A stretch of DNA of 64,000 bases from Rhodococcus erythropolis NBRC 15567 (GTDB taxonomy: Bacteria > Actinomycetota > Actinomycetes > Mycobacteriales > Mycobacteriaceae): positions 114,608-178,607 of the forward strand of contig NZ_BCRM01000017.1 in the NCBI RefSeq assembly GCF_001552595.1. The letters run 5' to 3'. Positions within the stretch are counted from its first letter, which is position 1. Every line of letters starts with the position of its first letter. This document shows, one piece after another, positions 25,285-33,588 of the stretch. The notes under the pieces are model-generated. The model did no database searches, was not told where the DNA came from, and was given only the letters and a program-made list of their open reading frames with translations. The position numbers and the translations under genes were made by a program.

Positions 25285-26303
25285 GCCCCGCAGGGGTTCT
25301 CCCCTCTTCTCTCCCAACCTCCCCGCCGCAAGACCATCTCCACCTCGTGCGCAACCTGGCACGGGGTCTTCATCACCTCGTCGAATCCGTAGACCAACCG
25401 CGGACGACCTGCCAGCTCTGCCGCGTTGTCACGACGGCGATCACGGAATGCCACCTCGGCCATGGAATGCGCCCACCGACCGTCGAGACGCACGATCAGC
25501 GGCACACCCACTTCGCTGTAATCACAATCCTCGTACAGTGTGCGACCGTCGACGCGAACCGGTGATTGGCGTCTGGCCGACGGCAACCCGTGTGCCTGCT
25601 CCACATCCACCGCATAGTGATATTCGAGAGTCGATTGCACCCCGTCTGCCAAAAGCTTCACCGCACTTTCGAGGGCCTTCCGGTACCTACGGGGTGAGCG
25701 CTCCTCCATGCGTCGGCGGATGTCCGTCAAGCGGATGCGGCCGTTGGTGACTGTGGTGATGAGGCTGACATAGGCCTCGCGCGGAGTCGGTTCTGCGACG
25801 GCCAGATCGAGTGCTGTATCAGCCTTGCCGGTGCGCGGCATCTGCGCGTCGACGCCGATGTGACGATGAGCCCTCGAACGGTGGACCACAACGCCGGGAT
25901 GGAGGACAGTGCCGATCAGGGGTGATGGATGTCGGTCGGCGCCGAGGCCACGAACGAAAGTGGCGGCCTGAGAGATCGCAGACTTCCCGTACGGAACGGT
26001 GATATGTACGGGTGCAGTGCCATCCGGCCGACACATCGACCATTCCTCAGCGGCGGTGCGATGGCTGAGCATCGACGACCCGCCGCCGTACAAGAGCGCG
26101 GCCTCGAGTACGGCATACCTGGTCAATGGGCCCGTGGTGACGGAGTAGACGCCGCGAAGAACAGTTTGCCAGCGTCCGACCTCAACTCGTTGTTTCACGC
26201 GAGAGCGAGGAAATCCGAGCGTGTGAAGTTGAGTGTGAGTGACCAGTCCGTGCTGAGCATCGACGACGGTCTGCAATGCATCGATTTCTGTATGTGAAGG
26301 CAT
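25251..26303 (-). CDS. AbiEi-type HTH plus DUF559-like domain protein
   Basis: About 350 residues. The N-terminal 60 residues are a winged-HTH of the AbiEi antitoxin type (VVDAQHGLVTHTQLHTLGFPRSRVKQRVEVGRW, followed by LRGVYSV). The C-terminal 110 residues resemble the DUF559/Vsr-like nuclease fold (YEDCDYSEVGVPLIVRLDG ... RDRRRDNAAEL). The Glu usual in the VVELDG strand is Arg here, so nuclease activity may be lost. No AbiEii toxin gene is adjacent; solitary proteins of this kind are common in actinobacteria and their role is unknown. Start choice is weak: ATG 26303 opens the HTH, with ATG 26324 as alternative and no strong ribosome site for either. The gene is bracketed by two related hairpins. 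Confidence 0.75.
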   Translation of the reverse strand: MPSHTEIDALQTVVDAQHGLVTHTQLHTLGFPRSRVKQRVEVGRWQTVLRGVYSVTTGPLTRYAVLEAALLYGGGSSMLSHRTAAEEWSMCRPDGTAPVHITVPYGKSAISQAATFVRGLGADRHPSPLIGTVLHPGVVVHRSRAHRHIGVDAQMPRTGKADTALDLAVAEPTPREAYVSLITTVTNGRIRLTDIRRRMEERSPRRYRKALESAVKLLADGVQSTLEYHYAVDVEQAHGLPSARRQSPVRVDGRTLYEDCDYSEVGVPLIVRLDGRWAHSMAEVAFRDRRRDNAAELAGRPRLVYGFDEVMKTPCQVAHEVEMVLRRGGWERRGENPCGACEWLRSTETP

Positions 26304-26366
26304 ACGACGAGCCTGCAAATACATACAGAAGGATTTCACCGAGAAAACCAACCTGTGGATAAAGCT

Positions 26367-26406
26367 GTGCGCGGTTAGGAAGTGTTGAGACTCCCTAACC
26401 GCGCAC
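26367..26406. terminator. Hairpin downstream of fadB
   Basis: GTGCGCGGTTAGG and CCTAACCGCGCAC form a perfect 13-bp stem around a 14-base loop, starting 6 bases beyond the fadB stop. It would end the fadA-fadB transcript. The sequence core (GGTTAGGA...ACTCCCTAACC) resembles the hairpin at 25241-25284. Confidence 0.7.
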
Positions 26407-26411
26407 GGGGG

Positions 26412-28553
26412 CTATGCCCCTAGCGAAGCCGGCGGGGTGAACCGCGGGCCGTACTGCGCAGCGAGTTCCTTTGCGCGAGCGACGAAGCCGGCCGTGCCGC
26501 CCTCGTATCCGACGATGAACTGGTGAACGCCACCGGTCCAGGCCGGGAATCCGATGCCCATGATGGAGCCGATGTTGGCGTCCGCCGTGGTGATCAGGAC
26601 GTTCTCGTCGAAGCACTTCTGCGTCTCGATCGCCTCGATGAACAGCATGCGGTCGATGAGGTCCTGGATCGGAGCATCGGAGGTTCCGGAGTTGAAGTTC
26701 TCGCGGAGTCCGGACCACAGGCCGGTGCGCTTGCCCTCGGCGTAATCGTAGAAGCCCGCTCCACCGAGCTTGCCCTTACGATCGAACTTCTCGACGAGGG
26801 TGTTGATGACCTCGCCGGCCGGATCTGCCGGCAGTTCCTTGCCCTCGGCCTTGGCGGCGTCGGCAGATTCCTTGCGGATCTTCTGCATGAGGGTGAGGTT
26901 GAGCTCATCCGAAAGCTGAAGCGGCGCAGCCGGATAACCGGCCTGCATACCGGCCTGCTCGATGGTGGCAGGCTCGACACCCTCGGCGAGCATGCCGATG
27001 GCCTCGTTGATGAAGGTGCCGATGACACGTGAGGTGAAGAAGCCACGCGAGTCGTTGACCACGATCGGCGTCTTGCGGATCGCCTGGACGTAGTCGAACA
27101 CGCGAGCCAGAGTCTCGTCGGAAGTCTTCTCACCGCGGATGATCTCCACCAGCGGCATCTTGTCGACGGGCGAGAAGAAGTGGATGCCGATGAAGTCTTC
27201 CTGACGCTTCACGCCGGTGGCGAGACCCGTGATGGGCAGCGTCGAGGTGTTCGAGCCCAGCAGTGCCTTGGGATCGACGATGTCCTCGATCTCCTGGAAC
27301 ACCTTGTGCTTGAGTTCCTGGCTCTCGAAGACCGCTTCGATGACGAAGTCGACGCCGGCGAAATCTGCCGGGTCAGCCGTCGGGGTGATCTTGGCGAGGA
27401 GTGCGTCGGACTTCTCCTGCGTGGTCTTGCCGCGCGAGAGTGCCTTGGCCTCAATGCCTTCGGCGTACGCCTTGCCCTTGTTGGCAGCCTCGATGCTGAC
27501 GTCCTTGAGGACGACGTCGAAGCCGGCCTTCGCGGAGACGTACGCGATGCCCGCGCCCATCATGCCCGCGCCGAGGACGCCGACCTTCTTGATGGTGGAC
27601 TTCTCGATGCCTGCCGGACGTGAACCGCCGCCGTTGATCGACTGCAGGTCGAAGAAGAACGCCTGAATCATGTTCTTCGCGACGCGGCCGGTCACCAGCG
27701 AGGTGAAGTAGCGAGCCTCGATGAGGAGCGCGTTGTCGATGTCGACCTGCGAGCCTTCGACGGCTGCGGCCATGATGGCGCGCGGAGCCGGCATCGGAGC
27801 ACCCTTGAGCTGCTTACGCAGGTTCGCGGGGAACGCCGGAAGGTTGGCAGCGAATGCCGGGGTGGACGGGGTTCCGCCAGGGATCTTGTAGCCCTTGACA
27901 TCCCACGGCTGAACGCCGCCTTCGGGGTTGGCCTTGATCCATGCCTTCGCAGCCGGAACCAGTTCTTCTACCGAGCCGACGACCTCGTCGATGAGGCCGA
28001 CTTCCTTGGCCTGAACGGGTCCACGCTGCTGCCCCTGGAGCAGGACGCCCATGAGCGCGTTCTGCAGACCGAGCATCCGCACGGTGCGCACGACGCCGCC
28101 GCCGCCGGGCAGCAGGCCGAGGGTGACCTCGGGCAGGCCGATCTTGACGCCCTTGACGTCTGCCGCGATGCGGTGGTGGGTCGCGAGAGCGATCTCGAGG
28201 CCGCCGCCGAGCGCCGCGCCGTTGATGGCGGCGACTACCGGCTTGCCGAGAGTTTCGAGGCGACGCAGGTCTGCCTTGATCTCGACGCTGTGGTTGTAGA
28301 TCTCCTCGGCCTGCTCGGGGCCGACCTTGATCATGTTCTTGAGGTCGCCACCGGCGAAGAAGGTCTTCTTGCCTGAGGTGATGACGGCACCGGTGATGGA
28401 GTCCTTCTCGGCGACCAGGCGGTCGACGGTGGCCTTCATCGACGCGATGTACGCGTCGTTCATGGTGTTTGCGCCCTGGTTGGGATCGTTGATGGTGAGC
28501 ACGACGATGCCGTCGGCGTCCTGGTCCCAGTTGATGATGTTCTGATCAGTCAC
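26412..28553 (-). CDS. fadB: Fatty-acid oxidation complex alpha subunit (enoyl-CoA hydratase / 3-hydroxyacyl-CoA dehydrogenase)
   Basis: A 713-residue bifunctional beta-oxidation enzyme. The crotonase domain occupies roughly residues 1-200, with GGDLKNM, INGAALGGGLEIALATHHRI (oxyanion hole) and LPEVTLGLLPGGGG. The 3-hydroxyacyl-CoA dehydrogenase begins near residue 325 with VGVLGAGMMGAGIA (NAD loop), then SNTSTLPITGLA and FIGIHFFSPVDKMPLVEII (catalytic His), and two C-terminal 3HCDH domains. It hydrates 2-enoyl-CoA and oxidises the 3-hydroxyacyl-CoA with NAD+. It is 45 bases downstream of the partner thiolase fadA, equivalent to the M. tuberculosis fadA-fadB operon by length and order. Confidence 0.96.
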   Translation of the reverse strand: MTDQNIINWDQDADGIVVLTINDPNQGANTMNDAYIASMKATVDRLVAEKDSITGAVITSGKKTFFAGGDLKNMIKVGPEQAEEIYNHSVEIKADLRRLETLGKPVVAAINGAALGGGLEIALATHHRIAADVKGVKIGLPEVTLGLLPGGGGVVRTVRMLGLQNALMGVLLQGQQRGPVQAKEVGLIDEVVGSVEELVPAAKAWIKANPEGGVQPWDVKGYKIPGGTPSTPAFAANLPAFPANLRKQLKGAPMPAPRAIMAAAVEGSQVDIDNALLIEARYFTSLVTGRVAKNMIQAFFFDLQSINGGGSRPAGIEKSTIKKVGVLGAGMMGAGIAYVSAKAGFDVVLKDVSIEAANKGKAYAEGIEAKALSRGKTTQEKSDALLAKITPTADPADFAGVDFVIEAVFESQELKHKVFQEIEDIVDPKALLGSNTSTLPITGLATGVKRQEDFIGIHFFSPVDKMPLVEIIRGEKTSDETLARVFDYVQAIRKTPIVVNDSRGFFTSRVIGTFINEAIGMLAEGVEPATIEQAGMQAGYPAAPLQLSDELNLTLMQKIRKESADAAKAEGKELPADPAGEVINTLVEKFDRKGKLGGAGFYDYAEGKRTGLWSGLRENFNSGTSDAPIQDLIDRMLFIEAIETQKCFDENVLITTADANIGSIMGIGFPAWTGGVHQFIVGYEGGTAGFVARAKELAAQYGPRFTPPASLGA

Positions 28554-28598
28554 TTTGCTTGACTCCTGGTAAGCCTCGTTGGAAGGACGGACGCCGCG

Positions 28599-29813
28599 TC
28601 AGACGCGCTCGATGATGGTGGCAACGCCCATACCGCCGCCGATGCACAGGGTGATGAGGGCGCGCTTGCCGCCACGACGCTCGAGCTCGTCGACCATCGT
28701 TCCGGTGATCATCGCGCCGGTTGCACCGAGCGGGTGACCCATGGCGATCGCGCCACCGTTGACGTTGAGCTTCTCGTCCGGGATGTTCAGGTCCTTCTGG
28801 AACTTCAGGACGACGGAAGCGAATGCCTCGTTGATCTCGAAGAGGTCGATGTCGTCGACCGTCAGGCCGGCAGCTGCCAGAACCTTCTTCGACGCCGGCG
28901 TCGGGCCGGTGAGCATGATGGTGGAGTCGGCGCCGCTGGTGGCGGTGGCGACGACGCGAGCGCGCGGCGTCAGACCCATGTCCTTGCCGGCCTGCTCGCT
29001 ACCGACGAGCACGAGGGCAGCGCCGTCGACGATTCCCGAGCTGTTGCCGCCGTGGTGAACGTGGTTGATCTTCTCGACCCAGTGGTACTTCTGCAGCGAT
29101 ACGGCGTCGAATCCGCCGATTTCACCGATCACACCGAACGCGGAAGCCAGGCCGGCAAGGTTCTCGGCCGTGGTGCCCGGACGCATGTGCTCGTCGTTGT
29201 CGAGGATGGTGATGCCGTTGATGTCCTTGACCGGCACTACCGACTTGGCGAAGTATCCGCCGGTCCACGCCTTGGCGGCGAGGTCCTGCGAGCGCACGGC
29301 GTATGCATCGACGTCGTCACGCGAGAAGCCCTCGATGGTGGCGATGAGGTCTGCGCCGACGCCCTGCGGCACGAAGTAGTTGTCGTAGTTGGTGGCGGGG
29401 TCGAGCGCCCACGGTCCACCGTCGGATCCCATCGGAACGCGGGACATCGACTCGACGCCACCGGCGATCACCAGTTCGTCCCAGCCGGACCGAACCTTCT
29501 GAGCTGCCATGTTGACGGCTTCGAGGCCGGAAGCGCAGAAACGGTTGAGCTGAACGCCGCCGACGGTGTCCGGCAGTCCCGCATCGTTGACTGCAACGCG
29601 GGCGATGTCCATTCCCTGATCGCCAACGGGGGTGACGACGCCCAGGATGAGGTCGGAGATCCGATCCTCGTCGAGGTCGGGAAAGCGCACGCGCAGTTCC
29701 TGGATCAGACCCGTGACCAGCGAGATCGGCTTGACCGAGTGCAACGACCCGGTCTTCTTGCCGCGGCCTCGCGGGGTACGGATGGCTTCATAAATGAATG
29801 CCTCTGTGGTCAC
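28599..29813 (-). CDS. fadA: Acetyl-CoA acyltransferase (beta-oxidation thiolase)
   Basis: A 404-residue thiolase with all three family signatures: [15 protein letters not shown] (acylated Cys, about residue 92), [15 protein letters not shown] (His) and [13 protein letters not shown] (second Cys). The N-terminus begins [22 protein letters not shown] start preceded by GGAAGGAACACC. It cleaves 3-ketoacyl-CoA to acetyl-CoA and a shortened acyl-CoA, in complex with FadB encoded just downstream. A KstR-like box lies about 106 bases upstream. Confidence 0.96.
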   Translation of the reverse strand: MTTEAFIYEAIRTPRGRGKKTGSLHSVKPISLVTGLIQELRVRFPDLDEDRISDLILGVVTPVGDQGMDIARVAVNDAGLPDTVGGVQLNRFCASGLEAVNMAAQKVRSGWDELVIAGGVESMSRVPMGSDGGPWALDPATNYDNYFVPQGVGADLIATIEGFSRDDVDAYAVRSQDLAAKAWTGGYFAKSVVPVKDINGITILDNDEHMRPGTTAENLAGLASAFGVIGEIGGFDAVSLQKYHWVEKINHVHHGGNSSGIVDGAALVLVGSEQAGKDMGLTPRARVVATATSGADSTIMLTGPTPASKKVLAAAGLTVDDIDLFEINEAFASVVLKFQKDLNIPDEKLNVNGGAIAMGHPLGATGAMITGTMVDELERRGGKRALITLCIGGGMGVATIIERV

Positions 29814-29918
29814 TGTGAGGTGTTCCTTCCGTGTAATTCGTCGAACCGGTCTGCAGATCGTCCGCGCCGCCTTCGGTGGTGGCGCATGGCCGAGGTACAG
29901 ACCTCAGCCCTTTCACTG

Positions 29919-29932
29919 TAGAACGTGTTCCA
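29919..29932. promoter_or_regulatory. KstR-like operator upstream of fadA-fadB
   Basis: TAGAACGTGTTCCA fits the KstR consensus TnnAACnnGTTnnA at every fixed position and is nearly palindromic (one asymmetric base pair). It lies 106 bases upstream of the fadA GTG and in the gap before the multicopper oxidase stop. No kstR gene is in the window. Confidence 0.6.
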
Positions 29933-30035
29933 AATTCATGGGAAGGACCGAAGCGATCCTGCTAGGTGACCGAGGTGATCCGACGCGCGAACGCCTGCCC
30001 GCTTCGGTTCATTTCGAGAGCGCCCCCGGAAGCAC

Positions 30036-31913
30036 TCACGGCACGATGCGATACGGCAACATCATGTCGTGATCTTCGTGATCGAGTAGATGGCAATGCC
30101 ACACGTATCCCTGGAGCCGACCGGTGTTACTCGCGTCGTGGTTGCTCATGCCGTGATGCCCGTTTCCCTGATGCGCCTGATCACCGCCCGTCATCCCACC
30201 GCCCGTCATCACAGCGCTCGTCATCCCACCGCCCGTCATCACAGCGCTCGGAAGACGATCGAACATCGCGTCGGGATCGAAACCCAGCTCATCCTCGGTG
30301 GGGAATCGCACGATGATCCGGGTGACAGTGCCGCCGTCCACCCTGACGGTGTCCTTCATCCCCGCTTCCCACGGCGCCGGCGCGATCATCGGCCCCGCCT
30401 CGAACCCGTCGGGCGACGGAGTCCACTTGTTGCCGATCACCGGCTGCGGATGGCGGATCAAGTACTCCAGCGTCCGCATCGGTGTCCTGCCGAGAATCCG
30501 GAAATTCACCAGGTGCAGGTGTATCGGATGCGGGTCCGGCGTGGTGTTGACGATGTTCCACTGCTCGACGGTGCCTTGCCGCGGCCTCTCGACGTCCGTG
30601 GTGCTGAACGTCAGGTTGTTCAGCGTCATCTGAGCCGGTGGATTCCGCAGTTCCAGTTGCTGGCTCACTGTCACCGTGCGAATTACCGTCGGCTGCTCCA
30701 ACGGGGCGAGAACGTCACGTTGTCGGCGCCCACCGCGCAGTTGCGACGGAACACCACCGGTGAATCCGCGCCTGGAGTCGCCGCGGAACCGGCAGAACAG
30801 CGGCATAGTCACTTCACCGATGACAGCAGCGGGCAGCGGGGGCGCCTCGTCGTTGCGGAGCTCCACCGTCGAACCCTCCGACAGTCCGGTGAAATCGACG
30901 AGGAGGTCGTACCGCTCCCCCGGTGCGCAGCGGAAGGCATTGACCGCGACGGGTGCGTCGAGCATTCCGGCGTCGTTGCCGATGACCCAGAACGTCATCA
31001 TGTTCGAGAAGTGAAGATTCCACACACTTGCCGACGACGCATTGACGATGCGGAAGCGGTAAAGGCCCCGAGCCACAGACAGTTCCGGCCACACCTTGCC
31101 GTTGACCAAGCCAACGTCGCCCACCGCGCCGCCTTCCCACGATCCTTCCGGGATCAAGATGGTGGATCGGCCGTTCTGGGCGCCTGTCGGCGTGAAGATC
31201 TTCTCCTGCAGGATCAACGGGATCTCGAATTCCTCGGCCGGCAACCCCAACGGATTTCCCAGTTTGCCGGTGTCGAATTCATCCCTGATCAGATAGTTGC
31301 CGATCAGACCGGCGTAGACGTTGAGCCGGGTGATGCCCATCGCGTGATCGTGATACCAGAGGTGGGCGGCTTCCTGACCGTGCGAAAAGTGATGCATCGC
31401 AGCCTGTCCCGGCATCACCAGCAGTTCCGGGTGGCCGTCGCTCTCAGGTGAAGTGACTCCACCGTGCAAGTGCAACGACGTCGGCGGTTTCGCACGAAAG
31501 TCGGCCTGCATTCCGTGCAGCGTCATATCCATGTCCGCTGCCAACGGATGTCCGGTCAGATCGTTCTCGAACGTCAACATGATCGGCTCGCCGGAATGCG
31601 CCTCGACGGTCGGGCCCAGATAACCGCCACCGATCTCTCCGCTGCGGTACGACAGTGCCGGGGACGATGGAAAGTCCCGATGAAAGGCATGTTGCCCCAC
31701 TTGCGCTGTCAGCGTGATCTCGTTTCCGGAAAGCGTCGACAACGAGGGTAGTTCGTCACAAAACGGCTCGAACTCCGGCGAATGAAAAATCAACGGCGAC
31801 TCGATGTCCGCGCTCCCGGTTGGAACAGCACTTGCCTTTGCACCCAATGCAACCGCCACCGTGCCGACTGCCGACCCCTTCAGAACCGACCTTCTCGAAA
31901 CCCCGATACCCAT
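30036..31913 (-). CDS. Tat-exported multicopper oxidase (CotA/bilirubin-oxidase/phenoxazinone-synthase type)
   Basis: A 625-residue secreted oxidase. The N-terminus SRRSVLKGSAVGTVAVALG is a twin-arginine signal. Copper ligands are intact: LHLHGG (first His pair), WYHDHAMG, HPIHLHL and the C-terminal WHCHLLDHEDHDMM, which holds the type-1 Cys and the type-2/3 histidines. Length and the three-cupredoxin layout fit the CotA/bilirubin oxidase class. Between the third and fourth motifs is a Met/His/Gly-rich stretch (VMTGGGMTSA twice, then GNGHHGMSNHD), partly from an exact 30-bp duplication. Substrate (phenolics, metals or a secondary metabolite) is unknown. It follows the PKS operon on the same strand after a terminator. 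Confidence 0.92.
   Translation of the reverse strand: MGIGVSRRSVLKGSAVGTVAVALGAKASAVPTGSADIESPLIFHSPEFEPFCDELPSLSTLSGNEITLTAQVGQHAFHRDFPSSPALSYRSGEIGGGYLGPTVEAHSGEPIMLTFENDLTGHPLAADMDMTLHGMQADFRAKPPTSLHLHGGVTSPESDGHPELLVMPGQAAMHHFSHGQEAAHLWYHDHAMGITRLNVYAGLIGNYLIRDEFDTGKLGNPLGLPAEEFEIPLILQEKIFTPTGAQNGRSTILIPEGSWEGGAVGDVGLVNGKVWPELSVARGLYRFRIVNASSASVWNLHFSNMMTFWVIGNDAGMLDAPVAVNAFRCAPGERYDLLVDFTGLSEGSTVELRNDEAPPLPAAVIGEVTMPLFCRFRGDSRRGFTGGVPSQLRGGRRQRDVLAPLEQPTVIRTVTVSQQLELRNPPAQMTLNNLTFSTTDVERPRQGTVEQWNIVNTTPDPHPIHLHLVNFRILGRTPMRTLEYLIRHPQPVIGNKWTPSPDGFEAGPMIAPAPWEAGMKDTVRVDGGTVTRIIVRFPTEDELGFDPDAMFDRLPSAVMTGGGMTSAVMTGGGMTGGDQAHQGNGHHGMSNHDASNTGRLQGYVWHCHLLDHEDHDMMLPYRIVP
30190..30249. repeat. 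Two exact 30-bp tandem repeats inside the multicopper oxidase gene
   Basis: Two identical 30-base units (30190-30219 and 30220-30249) lie in frame and encode the duplicated Ser-Ala-Val-Met-Thr-Gly-Gly-Gly-Met-Thr segment. A partial third copy precedes them. This is a likely length-variable site. Confidence 0.85.
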
Positions 31914-31933
31914 ACATACCCCTCCCCATCGAA

Positions 31934-31970
31934 ACGGGTTGCGTTCTCCGGCAAGGAAAACGCAACCCGT
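31934..31970 (-). terminator. Terminator of the PKS operon
   Basis: ACGGGTTGCGTT and AACGCAACCCGT form a 12-bp stem 31 bases after the PPTase/hot-dog gene stop and upstream of the multicopper oxidase start. On the minus strand the stem is followed by TTTCG. Confidence 0.6.
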
Positions 31971-32001
31971 CTCTCCACTTCGATCTCGGAAAATCCCCCG
32001 T

Positions 32002-33588
32002 CTACTTTCCGTCGATCGCCTCCAGCACCGAATCGATCAGTGACTGCGGAAGTTTCGACGGCGGAGAGATTTCCAGTTCTCCCAGAGCGCCCGGCATCGT
32101 CCAGACAGTTCTGTGCCGAGCGATCGCGAGCTTCTCCCGTGATCCGTCCTGATTGACCTTGAAGTACTCGAACTCGAGGTCGATCCCCCTCTCGTAGAGG
32201 GCAGCCAAGGACATCGTGACCAGGACGTCGTCGAACGGCATGACCTCGCGCAGATGCTCAACCCTGGTGTGCACACAACGCAGTTCCCCGAGAGCGCCTC
32301 TGGCCGCCATGGCCTCACGCTGAGAACGGGCGAGGAACTTGTCCCGAACCCTCGACTGCCAGATGTAATAGTTGCCGAAGTAGATGTTGCCCACGACGTT
32401 TCCGTCCTGCATCGTCGTCGAGAACATCTCGGATTCGAGCAGGTACGGATTGCGCGGCACCATCGGAGCCGAGCGGATCAAGGAACCACGATCGACGTCC
32501 TTCGGTTGTGTGGGGACAGCGATGTTCTTCGCCCCCGTCGGAATCGTCATCGGTTCGATGAAATCGTGGAAGTACTGCGGCATCGGCCGTGCCGCCACCA
32601 CACCGTGGGAGAGGATTTCCACCCACGTCGTCTGCATCGCACTCCATCCGATGTGTGTGCGCGTCTCGCCGTCGACCCGGCACCATTCGACATGCAGATT
32701 GGTGGTTGCCCGATCCGGACCGGTGAGCTCGGTGATCCAGATGGTCCCCTCGACAATGTCGTCGGTGTACAGGTTCGCATCGATGAACACCTCGGAGTTG
32801 TTGGTCACCATGCCCCAACGACCCGTCGCCATGTCCTCCACGATCTGCTTCGAGATCGGTCCGGTTCCCCTCTCTCGCAAAGCGCCCAACCACAGCGCGA
32901 AGCTCGCGAACCCCACTGATCCACCGACGTTGCACGCGTCCCGGAACCCGACGGGGAACCGGATCGACACCGCCGGGTAGCCGCTCCGAGCCACCACATG
33001 CACGTCGGAGCCGTAGGCCATCGGATCGAACTGCGCGAGAGACTTCGCCGACAACGGGCCGGAGTCGAACTGTGGTGCCGGGCCTTGCGCCGGTTCTTCC
33101 GCATCCGCCTCGTCCGAAACACGCTCTTCGGCATCCGCCTCATCGGTCACAAAAGCGAGAATCCGCTCCTCGTTGTCCGTCAACAGAGCCGGAAAAGTCA
33201 GAACCACCACGCTTCCCTCTGCGCCGCCGCGGAAGGTCACTGCGTCGTCCTCCCTGGCGCCCATCGCCAGAGAAACCGACATCTGCCCCGTGGCCTTTCG
33301 GATCGCCTCGGCCGCCGCCCACAGCCTGGTGCCCGCACGATCGAGTGATTCGCCGCCTGCGATCAACTCGTCGAGCAGCGGAATCCGCGCCGAACCCAGA
33401 AGCGCCTTCCACTGCACGACGGTTCGGGAGCGAATCGGTTCGATGTCACACCCCTGAGGCCAGTCGCCGGCCGAACTGAGTGACTTGCTGCCGTCGTGCG
33501 AGAGCGAGACATCCACAGAGGGTGGAATATCACCGACAACGACGGGCTTTCCGGTTTCCTGCCATTCGATGGCAAAGGCATTACTCAT
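32002..33588 (-). CDS. PPTase-like plus hot-dog (thioesterase-like) multidomain protein coupled to PKS
   Basis: A 528-residue protein. Residues about 20-125 resemble the core of a Sfp-type phosphopantetheinyl transferase: VDVSLSHDG, GCDIEP (Asp/Glu of the Mg site) and LWAAAEAIRKATG in place of WTxKEAxxK; the Lys-containing KEA is altered to AEA. An acidic linker (EADAEERVSDEADAEE) follows. Residues about 180-380 look hot-dog-like (ACNVGGSVGFASFALWLGALRE), and residues 380-515 contain VGNIYFGNYYIWQSRVRDKFL, typical of 4HBT/enediyne-type thioesterases. It starts on the PKS stop (ATGA). It probably activates the PKS ACPs and releases or processes the chain. The PPTase assignment is by eye and should be tested. 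Confidence 0.72.
   Translation of the reverse strand: MSNAFAIEWQETGKPVVVGDIPPSVDVSLSHDGSKSLSSAGDWPQGCDIEPIRSRTVVQWKALLGSARIPLLDELIAGGESLDRAGTRLWAAAEAIRKATGQMSVSLAMGAREDDAVTFRGGAEGSVVVLTFPALLTDNEERILAFVTDEADAEERVSDEADAEEPAQGPAPQFDSGPLSAKSLAQFDPMAYGSDVHVVARSGYPAVSIRFPVGFRDACNVGGSVGFASFALWLGALRERGTGPISKQIVEDMATGRWGMVTNNSEVFIDANLYTDDIVEGTIWITELTGPDRATTNLHVEWCRVDGETRTHIGWSAMQTTWVEILSHGVVAARPMPQYFHDFIEPMTIPTGAKNIAVPTQPKDVDRGSLIRSAPMVPRNPYLLESEMFSTTMQDGNVVGNIYFGNYYIWQSRVRDKFLARSQREAMAARGALGELRCVHTRVEHLREVMPFDDVLVTMSLAALYERGIDLEFEYFKVNQDGSREKLAIARHRTVWTMPGALGELEISPPSKLPQSLIDSVLEAIDGK

Noticed and set aside
30036..33588. Multicopper oxidase as a member of the PKS operon
   Set aside because: A 12-bp-stem hairpin (31934-31970) separates it from the PKS pair, and it has its own leader; a functional link is possible but not shown.
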